Assembly (NCBI GenBank): GCA_937974295.1
Contig: CALBWN010000035.1
Location: forward strand, 1 to 8,733
DNA from: an uncultured Candidatus Saccharibacteria bacterium
GTDB lineage: Bacteria; Patescibacteriota; Saccharimonadia; Saccharimonadales; Saccharimonadaceae
Direction of reading: 5' to 3'
DNA: 8,733 nucleotides
Under the pieces are notes generated by a model. It was given only the letters and a program-made list of their open reading frames with translations, did no database searches and was not told the DNA's origin. The translations under genes were made by a program, and so were the position numbers. Position 1 is the first letter of the stretch; the number at the start of each line of letters is the position of its first letter. Below are positions 1-7,232 of this stretch, piece by piece.

Positions 1-589
1 CGAGGGGGTGGAATATAGCTACCAGAACTTCCTCAATGCACTGTACTTCCCAGTGCAGATCTGCATCCGCTCACAGCGGGTCGATATTGGCCCGTACCTG
101 GATAAGCTCGTCGCCATCCAACGCACCCAAGACAACATGCTGCTCAGCGTGCTGATGGAAGACTATATCAACTTCATCGACGACCTCTCACAAAACGCCA
201 ACATCATGGACAAGAGCTTCTACGTCGTCATCCCGTATTACCCAGCAGGGGAGGGGACAATTCTCGACCAGAGTAAAGGGTTCTTCACCAAGCTCTTTAC
301 TCCTAAGAATACCAACACCGTAACGAAGATTAGCAAAGAAACCTACGAGCGAGCCCGCGAGGAGATCCGCAACCGGGCTGACACCATCCTCAATGGTTTG
401 ATGCAGATTGGTGTGCGGGCAGTGCAGCTCAAGACTAAAGAGCTCGGCACCCTCTATTACAACATGTACAACCCCGACACAGCGGTGCGCGAGCCGCTGG
501 GCGACTTTAATAACGTGACTTCCACCTTCGTCCGCAAGGGTGAGGGAGCCGTCCCAACCTCGACAGCATATCACAAAGGAGAATTTTGA
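1..589 (+). CDS. TraC-like VirB4-associated protein, 5' end cut by the window
   Basis: The reading frame is open to the left edge (codons begin at base 2) and ends at TGA 587-589. The GTG at base 8 is therefore probably an internal valine, and the N terminus lies outside the window. About 195 residues are visible. They start in a YQNFLNAL..PVQI..RS segment, pass through an IMDKSFYVVIPY stretch, and end in a helical region followed by ELGTLYYNMYNP. From memory this pattern resembles the small TraC-like proteins encoded just upstream of VirB4 ATPases in Gram-positive and Patescibacteria secretion loci, which look like the N-terminal, non-ATPase part of VirB4/TraC. No Walker motif, signal peptide or clear membrane segment is visible, so a cytoplasmic or membrane-peripheral role beside VirB4 is inferred. 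Its stop codon overlaps the virB4 start by one base, which suggests translational coupling and matched amounts of the two proteins. The exact biochemical role is unknown. Confidence 0.72.
   Translation, partial: EGVEYSYQNFLNALYFPVQICIRSQRVDIGPYLDKLVAIQRTQDNMLLSVLMEDYINFIDDLSQNANIMDKSFYVVIPYYPAGEGTILDQSKGFFTKLFTPKNTNTVTKISKETYERAREEIRNRADTILNGLMQIGVRAVQLKTKELGTLYYNMYNPDTAVREPLGDFNNVTSTFVRKGEGAVPTSTAYHKGEF
575..581 (+). promoter_or_regulatory. Ribosome binding site of virB4
   Basis: AAAGGAG lies 7 nt before the ATG at 589, inside the last codons of the preceding gene. It fixes the virB4 start at ATG 589 rather than the adjoining TTG at 586, which would add only one residue. The TGATG junction at 587-591 is the usual form of stop-start coupling. 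Confidence 0.75.
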
Positions 590-2424
590 TGGCACGACGA
601 CCCGATCCAATCGACATTGCTGCCCAGCAGCGCGAGCGCGAGCAAGCAGAGGTAGAAGAAGCCTTTATCAAAGGTATGACGACGCTGCGCGACTTAATCG
701 CTCCCAGCAGTCTCGAGATCCACAGTACGTACTTCCGCATTGGCACCAAGTATGGCCGCACACTCTACATCTACGGTTACCCACGTGAGCTCTATACAGG
801 CTGGCTATCAGGATTGATCAACATCGACCAAGTGCTCGATATTAGCATGTTTATCTACCCCGTCGAGACAGAGATCGTCCTTAATAACCTCCGCAAGAAG
901 GTGACGCAGCTTGAGGCCGATATGGCACTTAACTCTGAAAAAGGCAAGGTGCGTGACCCAGCCCGCGAGGCCGCTCTGGCTGATGCCGAGGAGCTGCGCG
1001 ACCAGCTGCAGCTTGGGGCTGAGCGCTTCTTCCGTTTTGGGCTCTACGTCACGCTCTATGCCGATAGCCTCGAGGAATTGAGTTTTGTCCAGCACGTCAT
1101 CGAGACGATCTTTGGCCAAAATATGGTCTACAGCAAGACCGCCAGCAACCAGCAAGAGCAAGGTCTCAACAGCACCATCCCTCAAATGACCGACCAACTG
1201 CAAGTCCGCCGCAACATGAACACTGGCGCGGTGAGCACAAGCTTTCCCTTTACCAGTGCCGACCTCAGTGACGGCGAGGGGATTCTCTACGGTGTGAACC
1301 AGCACAACCAAGGGCTCGTTATTTTCGACCGCTTTAGCCTTGAGAATGCGAATATGGTCGTCTTTGCGAAGTCTGGTGCTGGTAAATCCTTCACCGTTAA
1401 GCTCGAGGCGCTGCGCAGTATGATGCTTGGCACCGACATCCTCGTCATCGACCCTGAGAACGAGTACCAGAAGCTAGCCGATGCAGTCGGCGGGAGCTAC
1501 ATTCGCCTCAGCCTCAGCAGCGATACGCGGATTAACCCCTTCGATCTCCCCCGAGTGATCGACAGCGACGAAGCAACCGACGCCCTGCGCGCCAACCTCA
1601 TCACCCTGCAGCGGCTCTTCAAGCTCATGTTGGGCGGCACGTTGGTGGGTGGGCAGCAGATTGCCTTGCTCAGCCCAGCCGAGGAGGCCGACCTCGACCA
1701 AGCACTCATCGATACCTACGCCCGGGCTGGCATCACTAGTGACCCACTGACGCATAATTCTCAGCCACCAACGATCATCGATCTTTACGATACTCTCCTT
1801 CACATGGGTGGGGCAGGGCCATCGCTGGCCCAGCGCCTGCGCAAATACACCACAGGTACCTTTGCTGGTATCTTTAGCCAGCAGAGCAATGTTGATATTA
1901 ATAACAGCATGGTGGTGTTTAACATCCGCGACCTAGAGGATGACCTGCGGCCAGTGGCAATGTATATTGTGCTAAGCCACATCTGGAACATCGCTCGCAC
2001 CGTACAGCGCCGACGAATGCTGATCGTTGATGAGGCCTGGCAGCTAATGAAGTATGAGGACTCAGCGGAGTTTCTCCATAGCCTAGCCAAGCGAGCTCGT
2101 AAGTACTCTCTGGGCCTGACGACCATCACGCAGGATGTAGAGGACTTTATGGGCAGCGAGAAGGGCCGGGCCATTGTGGCAAACAGCTCACTCCAGCTCT
2201 TGCTTAAGCAATCGACCAGTGCGGTGGATGTGCTGGCAGAGGTCTTTAAGCTCACTGAGGAGGAGCGCAAGCGCTTGTCTAACTTCCCTGTGGGCGATGG
2301 CCTCTTCTTTGCCGGGCAAAACCACGTCCATATCCGCATCTTTGCCAGCGAGACCGAGACGCAATTCATCACCACCAACCCAGTGGCCAATAACAGCTTA
2401 TACCAGCAGCCAGTGAGGTCGTAG
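589..2424 (+). CDS. virB4: VirB4/TraC-family type IV secretion ATPase
   Basis: This 611-residue protein is the energising ATPase of a type IV secretion or conjugation apparatus and should act at the cytoplasmic face of the membrane. Residues 1-60 are charged and helical. Residues ~40-240 hold the VirB4 N-terminal region (a conserved RTLYIYGYPRE stretch, then the charged helix that follows it). The ATPase domain begins near 245. Walker A is AKSGAGKS at 260-267. Walker B is RMLIVDE at 476-482, with the D481-E482 pair followed by AWQLMK. A TQDVEDF motif and a SSLQLLLKQS segment follow, as expected for this family. Alanine as the first Walker A residue fits the A/G-x4-GK-S/T pattern and is not a defect. 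The protein contains no cysteine. It is shorter than Agrobacterium VirB4 (about 790 residues) but looks complete, as compact Gram-positive-type VirB4 proteins do. It sits 6 nt before the next gene, so the two are probably co-transcribed. Assignment to the family is firm; whether the substrate is DNA or protein cannot be read here. Confidence 0.93.
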   Translation: MARRPDPIDIAAQQREREQAEVEEAFIKGMTTLRDLIAPSSLEIHSTYFRIGTKYGRTLYIYGYPRELYTGWLSGLINIDQVLDISMFIYPVETEIVLNNLRKKVTQLEADMALNSEKGKVRDPAREAALADAEELRDQLQLGAERFFRFGLYVTLYADSLEELSFVQHVIETIFGQNMVYSKTASNQQEQGLNSTIPQMTDQLQVRRNMNTGAVSTSFPFTSADLSDGEGILYGVNQHNQGLVIFDRFSLENANMVVFAKSGAGKSFTVKLEALRSMMLGTDILVIDPENEYQKLADAVGGSYIRLSLSSDTRINPFDLPRVIDSDEATDALRANLITLQRLFKLMLGGTLVGGQQIALLSPAEEADLDQALIDTYARAGITSDPLTHNSQPPTIIDLYDTLLHMGGAGPSLAQRLRKYTTGTFAGIFSQQSNVDINNSMVVFNIRDLEDDLRPVAMYIVLSHIWNIARTVQRRRMLIVDEAWQLMKYEDSAEFLHSLAKRARKYSLGLTTITQDVEDFMGSEKGRAIVANSSLQLLLKQSTSAVDVLAEVFKLTEEERKRLSNFPVGDGLFFAGQNHVHIRIFASETETQFITTNPVANNSLYQQPVRS

Positions 2425-2430
2425 CCCGTC

Positions 2431-5394
2431 ATGCCTACCCCCATCCCCTCCCAGCAAAAACCCGATCTCGACCGGCATAATCCGGGGAATACGCATTGGA
2501 GCAACGACACCTTCGCTGGCCGGAATAATTACGCTGGCAGTGGTGATCATAGCCAGTCCAGCACCGCCCAAGATCTCCAGTCACGCGAGAATAGCGGGAG
2601 TGGCTCATCGTCACGCAGCAATGCCAGCGGCACTGGCGCAACTGGCAGCGACTACGCCAACTCCGTCCGAGGCCAGGAAGGCGCGCCAGGAGGAGGGTGG
2701 AATACAAATGTCTCGCCTGCAAATACTGCCGCTTCTAGTAAATCAACCTCTCTCTTTGGTAAAGTACGCGGTACAATAACTGGTGCACGAAATAAGCCTT
2801 TAATCACTCTCGCCATTATGATGTTTGGTGGGGGTAGTTTCCTTGCTATGACGCCAGCAAATTTTGCCAGTCTTTCTCTTTCGCACTGGTTGCAAAATTC
2901 AGTCATCAAGTGGGATTCACAAAGTACCAGCTTTGAAAAGCGTGCTCATAAGATTATGTATCAGCGTATCGAAGGCAAGGCGACTGGTGGTATATGCTCC
3001 ACACTTCGTGTCTGCCAACGCTATGGTCGTTTGTCAAAGTATATGATTAAACGGTTTGAAAAAAACAGAAGAATCGAAGCTCTCAAAGATGGTAAGGTTA
3101 TAAAGAGTGAGGATGTTGGCTTATTAGGTGTAAAACCAGACCAATTGCGCATTACACGTAGTGATGGTACAAAAAAAGTTATTGATTCGCCAGACTTTAG
3201 AAAAAACTTTTTCCAGGATACGGAAGTCCGCTCTATAATTCACGAAGTTTACGCACCCCGCTGGGTAGTGTTTTCTGATAAAGTAGCTGCCAATCTTAGA
3301 AAAAAGTGGAAACTTACAAAAAAAGATCGTCTAGCCGAAGCAAAAAACAAAAAACAAGTCGATGAAGGTATTGATAATGCCGTCAAAGGGAAAGAAGTAA
3401 AGGGCAAATACGAAGCGAAGGAATCTGACGAAGAAGGGAAAGAAAAGATAACCGAAGATACTGATATTGGCAACGAAGCGAAAAAGATAGCTGGTGAAGG
3501 TGCTGAAGGTGCATCAAAATCAGTCAGTAAAGAGGCTGCTGTCAAGCTCATCAAAGAGGGTGTCGGCAAAAATGGCAATATTGCTGCAATGCTTGCTGGT
3601 GGGCTTTGTATGGTACAAGACGGTGCCCAATCTATCAGTAAAACAATTCGAGCTATCCAAATGGAGCAAGTGATCCAATTTGCAACTTTGTTCGCTACTG
3701 CTGCCGATCATGCAAGAGCTGGAACAAACAACCCTATACCTATGGCCGAATTAGGAGCTAAATTTATGGCTACAAGGGTCAATAAAGAAGGTAAGATTAC
3801 AAAACGATCTGCCCCTGAAAGCCATGGTTATAAGCAAATTATGTATAACGATTTAGTTTCGTCAGATACCTCAAACTGGACGCAGTATGTTCCAGGTGGT
3901 GGATGGGCGCGTAAAATGAATAGCCTTGCTAACGCACTTGGCGCTAATATTGGTATCCTTAAAACATCATGTACGGGCATCAACAGTAGTGCAGGTCAGC
4001 TCCTCCTGAGTGTAGCTGGAGGTTGGACAAGCATTGTTGGCCAGCTTGTATCAGAAATGGCTGCACCTGTCATATCAAGTATTATGGCTCCAATTCTCGG
4101 CAAACTTATTAATACCATGGCAGGAACGCTAGTGGATAGTTCTACGATAGGCGAAGATGCTGGCGATGCAATGTCTAGCGGTATATTACATATGTTTTCT
4201 GAATCAGCTGCAGCTGGTGGTAATGGTGTATTAACCACGGATCAAACGATCGCATATAAGCGTGAAGCTGCTAAACTTAACTTAGCATATGCTCAAGAAT
4301 ATAGGCTCAATCATAGTCCATTCGATATCTCATCACCTTACACATTCATGGGTAGTATTTACAGCTCATTCATACCTTATATGAGTAGTTTCTCTAGTTT
4401 AGGTAATTTCACTAATAGTGTGCTTTCTCTATCAAAAAATATTTTTCCTGCCCTACTTGGCACTCAAGCATATGCGGAAGATGATAAAGTTGCAAAGATT
4501 TGGAACTCATGTGACGACCCAAACTTAAAGGGTGTTGGCGCAGAATCATTTTGTAGCGTGTCTCGTGGAGCTCTAGACTTAGATAAAGATCCTTCAGAAG
4601 TCGCAGATGCTCTTGCAGGCCAATATAACGAAGAGACAGGTGAGGCAACTGGTGGTACGCTTAAGGAATGGCAGGAGAAGTGTGGCTCAGGTACTGGTGA
4701 AAATGGTGTTGATGTTAGTTACTGTAAGTTTGATTCTGAGGAAAAAAAGCTGGCTGCTTTGTTTACTATCGACCAAAGGGTTGTTGACACTATGGACAAC
4801 CCACCTGTTGATGATGGTGGTAGCAATTCTCAAGGGCAACAGCAATCTCAAGGTGGATCGCTCCCCTCAGGTGATGCTAAATCTCTTGCTCAGCAAATTT
4901 TAGACAGCCAAAACATCACTGTCGCAGACTATGGTTGGAATTCTGGCGAAACAACCCCTAAGAGCCAGATTGAAAATACCGCAAAAGGTCAGCCAGCTAT
5001 ACCAGACTCAGTACCAACCCAATATAGTCGTAATGTCGATCCACAGATTCTTCAAGTCATTCTTCTGATCGGCCAAAAACATAAGATCACAGTATCGTCT
5101 CTTATGCGTACACAAATGACAGCAGGAGGATATAGCCAGCACCCTCGAGGTAGGGCTGTCGACTTAAGCCCAATCGGCTCTTGTGGTGATGGTGCTGGTG
5201 AGGAATGTGCTCAAGCAGTACAGGAGTTGATCAATGCAAATGCGCTACCTCAAGGTGGTGGTATTGGCCAGTCAACCTGTGGAGGAGCACGTGGCGCATT
5301 AAACAATGCTATCACTCAAAAGGGATGGCAATCGTTTGATGATTCTTGTAACCACTTACATATCGATCTAGGACAAGGAAATGCAGCATCATAA
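2431..5394 (+). CDS. Large membrane protein with C-terminal M15-type peptidase, VirB6-like
   Basis: The protein has 987 residues. Residues 1-105 are Ser/Gly/Asn-rich and look disordered. A hydrophobic segment at ~122-150 follows a basic stretch, predicting a cytoplasmic N terminus. Residues 285-380 are very rich in Lys and Glu. Hydrophobic or amphipathic stretches occur at ~383-428, 518-567 and 637-682, which could form a polytopic VirB6/TrbL-like channel part; that role is inferred from the neighbouring virB4. The C-terminal domain (~855-980) carries SQHPRGRAVD (H904, D911) and NHLHIDL (H975, H977), the H-x6-D and H-x-H zinc-binding pattern of M15-like D,D/L,D-peptidases that cut peptidoglycan cross-links. 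Four cysteines lie in this domain (C918, C926, C950, C973) and four more at 694, 708, 751 and 765, fitting an extracytoplasmic location with disulfides. The start ATG has only a weak GAGG 12 nt upstream, but it follows virB4 by 6 nt. Base composition drops sharply at about codon 90. The peptidase call is fairly sure; the VirB6 role is tentative. Confidence 0.72.
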   Translation: MPTPIPSQQKPDLDRHNPGNTHWSNDTFAGRNNYAGSGDHSQSSTAQDLQSRENSGSGSSSRSNASGTGATGSDYANSVRGQEGAPGGGWNTNVSPANTAASSKSTSLFGKVRGTITGARNKPLITLAIMMFGGGSFLAMTPANFASLSLSHWLQNSVIKWDSQSTSFEKRAHKIMYQRIEGKATGGICSTLRVCQRYGRLSKYMIKRFEKNRRIEALKDGKVIKSEDVGLLGVKPDQLRITRSDGTKKVIDSPDFRKNFFQDTEVRSIIHEVYAPRWVVFSDKVAANLRKKWKLTKKDRLAEAKNKKQVDEGIDNAVKGKEVKGKYEAKESDEEGKEKITEDTDIGNEAKKIAGEGAEGASKSVSKEAAVKLIKEGVGKNGNIAAMLAGGLCMVQDGAQSISKTIRAIQMEQVIQFATLFATAADHARAGTNNPIPMAELGAKFMATRVNKEGKITKRSAPESHGYKQIMYNDLVSSDTSNWTQYVPGGGWARKMNSLANALGANIGILKTSCTGINSSAGQLLLSVAGGWTSIVGQLVSEMAAPVISSIMAPILGKLINTMAGTLVDSSTIGEDAGDAMSSGILHMFSESAAAGGNGVLTTDQTIAYKREAAKLNLAYAQEYRLNHSPFDISSPYTFMGSIYSSFIPYMSSFSSLGNFTNSVLSLSKNIFPALLGTQAYAEDDKVAKIWNSCDDPNLKGVGAESFCSVSRGALDLDKDPSEVADALAGQYNEETGEATGGTLKEWQEKCGSGTGENGVDVSYCKFDSEEKKLAALFTIDQRVVDTMDNPPVDDGGSNSQGQQQSQGGSLPSGDAKSLAQQILDSQNITVADYGWNSGETTPKSQIENTAKGQPAIPDSVPTQYSRNVDPQILQVILLIGQKHKITVSSLMRTQMTAGGYSQHPRGRAVDLSPIGSCGDGAGEECAQAVQELINANALPQGGGIGQSTCGGARGALNNAITQKGWQSFDDSCNHLHIDLGQGNAAS
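5369..5374 (+). promoter_or_regulatory. Ribosome binding site of the secreted hydrolase gene
   Basis: TAGGAC ends 6 nt before the ATG at 5381, inside the last codons of the upstream gene. A second AAGGA at 5375-5379 sits too close to the ATG to serve it. The ATG precedes the upstream stop (5392-5394) by 11 nt, so the genes overlap by 14 nt. Confidence 0.45.
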
Positions 5395-6622
5395 GAAAAC
5401 ATTTTCCATATTTACGACGGCTAAAAAAAATAGGTTTTTAGCTCTCATCTTTGCTAGTCTTATGGTAATAGTCCAACCATCTTTTGTTTATGCCGAATTA
5501 TCACCAGCTTCATACCCCATGCAGGCAATTAGGTTTTATAGCATTAAAGGATGCCTCACTGGTGTTGGCGAGGGTGGCGCAGATGCCAGCACCACTCTTG
5601 TTGGGAATGATAATATTGAAAAAGTCTTGAGATTCTTTGTCGGAAAAGGTTTATCTCTCAAGCAAGCAGCAGCAATTGCAGGAAATCTAGAACAAGAGTC
5701 AAGAATTAACCCAACTATCGAAAATAGTATTGGTGCTTACGGTATCGCACAATGGCTTGGCGGACGCAAAAATAATCTTAAAGCAAAGAGTAATTACAAT
5801 ACCCTTGAAACACAATTAGAGTTTCTCTGGGAAGAGTTAAATGGAGTGGAGAAGGCCGGCTTAGAAGCCATTAAGAACGATTCCGGTTCTGACGTTGGCA
5901 AATTAGCTGTCGAATTTGGAGAAAAATTTGAACGATACGGAGCTGGGGAAGAAGGAAAGCGTGCACAGTATGCAAACGAGATATACACCAGTTTTCAATC
6001 AAAAATTCCCGACTCTTCCTCGTCAGGTGGTAGCTCATCATCGGGGAGTGGTGGATCTCAATCTTCAGGATCAAATTGTACTGGGATAGGAGGCAGTAAT
6101 GGTGGGGGATCATATATGGACGATAGCTTTATTGTTCATAACCAATGTGACCAACCATGGGCTAATCTCTCTTATGGCTCCAACACTATTTGCTCAGCAG
6201 GATGTGGCCCTTCTGCTATGTCGAACATTATTACAGCAATGACTGGTAAAAAGGTAACACCAGAAGAGACATCAAAGTTTGCTGCAGATAACGGAATGGC
6301 CCATGAGTGGGGTAGCTCTTGGGATGTAAGTCCAAAGCTTGCCGAACATTGGGGGCTTAAAGCCAAGAATATTGCAAATGATGTCACTGCAATCAACGAA
6401 GCACTCCGTGGTGGTGCACTAGTTAATATGTCTGGGGCTGGTCCTTCACCTTTTATTGCTGGCGGGCACTTTATTGTTATCCGTGGAGTAACAAATGACG
6501 GCAAGTGGAAAATTGCTGATTCAAATGGACAAGCTGGGCAAGAGAACAGCAAAAAGGAGTGGGACCCCAATGCAATCCTTCCCTATGCACGGCAGGGTAA
6601 TGTTTGGGCTATAACAAAATAA
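5381..6622 (+). CDS. Secreted bifunctional wall hydrolase: phage-lysozyme-like plus C39-like peptidase
   Basis: The 413-residue protein starts with a basic stretch (KK at 5-6 and 15-16), a hydrophobic core at 19-31 and a signal peptidase I site VYA|E after residue 38, so it should be exported. Residues ~74-205 match the phage tail lysozyme family (Phage_lysozyme2): QAAAIAGNLEQES, with E106 the likely catalytic glutamate, then GAYGIAQW at 118-125. A Ser/Gly linker spans 208-246. Residues ~247-413 look like Peptidase_C39_2: QCDQPW, the nucleophile C275 in GCGPSAM, H363 in GGHFIVI and D380 in ADSNG. Lysozyme-like domains of this kind cut the glycan strand; C39-like domains cut peptides, and here wall peptides or a protein substrate are both possible. 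Five cysteines are present (58, 233, 256, 271, 275), consistent with an oxidised compartment. The gene overlaps the upstream M15-containing gene by 14 nt, which points to joint action in local opening of peptidoglycan during secretion-channel assembly or contact with another cell. Confidence 0.85.
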   Translation: MQHHKKTFSIFTTAKKNRFLALIFASLMVIVQPSFVYAELSPASYPMQAIRFYSIKGCLTGVGEGGADASTTLVGNDNIEKVLRFFVGKGLSLKQAAAIAGNLEQESRINPTIENSIGAYGIAQWLGGRKNNLKAKSNYNTLETQLEFLWEELNGVEKAGLEAIKNDSGSDVGKLAVEFGEKFERYGAGEEGKRAQYANEIYTSFQSKIPDSSSSGGSSSSGSGGSQSSGSNCTGIGGSNGGGSYMDDSFIVHNQCDQPWANLSYGSNTICSAGCGPSAMSNIITAMTGKKVTPEETSKFAADNGMAHEWGSSWDVSPKLAEHWGLKAKNIANDVTAINEALRGGALVNMSGAGPSPFIAGGHFIVIRGVTNDGKWKIADSNGQAGQENSKKEWDPNAILPYARQGNVWAITK

Positions 6623-6623
6623 T

Positions 6624-6629
6624 GGAGGT
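6624..6629 (+). promoter_or_regulatory. Strong Shine-Dalgarno of the 188-residue gene, long spacing
   Basis: GGAGGT lies just after the upstream stop (6620-6622) and 12 nt before ATG 6642, longer than the usual 5-9 nt. No other start fits: the same frame has a TAG at 6636-6638, so ATG 6642 is the first possible codon. Confidence 0.6.
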
Positions 6630-6641
6630 TTAAATTAGAGT

Positions 6642-7208
6642 ATGGATAGCTCGGTCAAAAAACAGCTTTTTATACTATCTGCTATTATCGTAGTAATTCT
6701 TAGTGTTGTCACTCTTCTTTGGTGGTGGCTCACCCCATCGCAACCAAAAAAAACTGAAGATCAATCAAAAGTAAATTCATATACAGACCCTTACTCGGGT
6801 GAAACCGTCTATAACCCGCCAGGTCGCGTGCCCGAACGATATCGTTCTCGCAATGATATTGTTTATCTTGGGCTGTCTGAATTACTAAATCATGGCTTTA
6901 CTGAACCGCAAGTTGGTCAATATAAAGTATACATCAAAAAATACTCAGATAAGCGTGCTGCCAAAAAAGAGAAAGTAATTTCTGAAGTAACTATCAATTT
7001 CGACAGCTACAAACAAATAATAGATAAAAAAACAGGGGAAACTACAGTTACTTTTGACATTATCCTTAATCGTAACCAGCAATTATCATATATAGCTAAA
7101 GTAGTCATGCCTAGTGTAAATAAGATCGAGATGTCAATATATTCAAAAGACGATACAAGCCTATCAACACCTTTATTTGATTCAAAAACTGATGGTTTAG
7201 CTGACTAA
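6642..7208 (+). CDS. Unrecognised protein with a single N-terminal membrane anchor
   Basis: I do not recognise this 188-residue protein. It has a short cytoplasmic start (KK at 6-7), one hydrophobic helix at ~9-30 ending in LLWWWL, and then a hydrophilic extracytoplasmic part. There is no signal peptidase site after the helix, so it should stay anchored. Residues 31-70 look extended and polar (YTDPYSGETVYNPP near 47-60). Residues ~72-170 alternate helix-like and strand-like stretches, including KVISEVTINF and TTVTFDIIL, and could form a small alpha/beta domain. It has no cysteine, unlike the two exported proteins before it. It is the last gene of the operon, 19 nt after the hydrolase gene and as AT-rich (18 GC in the 60 bases 6661-6720). 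Topology and position would suit a VirB8-like assembly factor or a lipid-bilayer scaffold, but no sequence motif supports either, so the function is left open. Confidence 0.75.
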   Translation: MDSSVKKQLFILSAIIVVILSVVTLLWWWLTPSQPKKTEDQSKVNSYTDPYSGETVYNPPGRVPERYRSRNDIVYLGLSELLNHGFTEPQVGQYKVYIKKYSDKRAAKKEKVISEVTINFDSYKQIIDKKTGETTVTFDIILNRNQQLSYIAKVVMPSVNKIEMSIYSKDDTSLSTPLFDSKTDGLAD

Positions 7209-7217
7209 TTATAATTA
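7206..7217. repeat. 12-base AT-only perfect palindrome at the convergent junction
   Basis: TAATTATAATTA equals its own reverse complement and begins with the stop codon of the 188-residue gene. It lies in the 24-nt gap between two converging genes. It has no GC stem or loop, so it is unlikely to be an efficient intrinsic terminator, and may be chance in AT-rich DNA. No other terminator-like hairpin was seen in the gap. Confidence 0.3.
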
Positions 7218-7232
7218 AACGACTCTGCTCAC

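Larger units (their letters stand above)
2700..7216. other. AT-rich compositional island starting inside a gene
   Basis: Hand counts of GC in 60-base lines: 1501-1560 has 35, 2581-2640 has 38, then 2761-2820 has 25, 3301-3360 has 19, 6661-6720 has 18, and 7741-7800 (recF) returns to 31. The left limit lies within the 987-residue gene near codon 90; the right limit is at the convergent junction with recF. Codon choice changes with it, from CGC/AGC/GCC-rich to A/T-ending codons. This suggests a separate origin or different selection for the exported half of the cluster. No terminal repeats or integrase were found at the limits. Confidence 0.6.

Noticed and set aside
8..10. GTG as the true start of the first gene
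   Set aside because: The frame is open to the window edge with no ribosome binding site, and the protein begins mid-domain.
586..588. TTG start for virB4
   Set aside because: ATG 589 directly follows, has a better spaced AAAGGAG, and gives the standard TGATG coupling.
188..610. 140-codon minus-strand frame opposite the TraC-like gene
   Set aside because: It lies wholly antisense to a gene with family-like sequence, shows no recognisable motif, and is expected in GC-rich coding DNA.
808..1311. 167-codon minus-strand frame opposite virB4
   Set aside because: It mirrors the VirB4 N-terminal region and has no domain or ribosome binding site of note.
1800..2510. 236-codon minus-strand frame across the virB4 end
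   Set aside because: Antisense to the conserved Walker B region; its Ser/Arg-rich product is typical of a shadow frame.
2431..2700. Separate small gene before the large membrane protein
   Set aside because: The frame runs without a stop into the membrane segment and no internal start with a convincing ribosome binding site was found, despite the composition change.
6011..6118. Ser/Gly-coding low-complexity stretch as a DNA tandem repeat
   Set aside because: The codons vary and there is no regular repeat unit; it is best read as a flexible protein linker.
7209..7232. Bidirectional intrinsic terminator between the converging genes
   Set aside because: The gap has only an AT palindrome, with no GC-rich stem followed by a T run on either strand.
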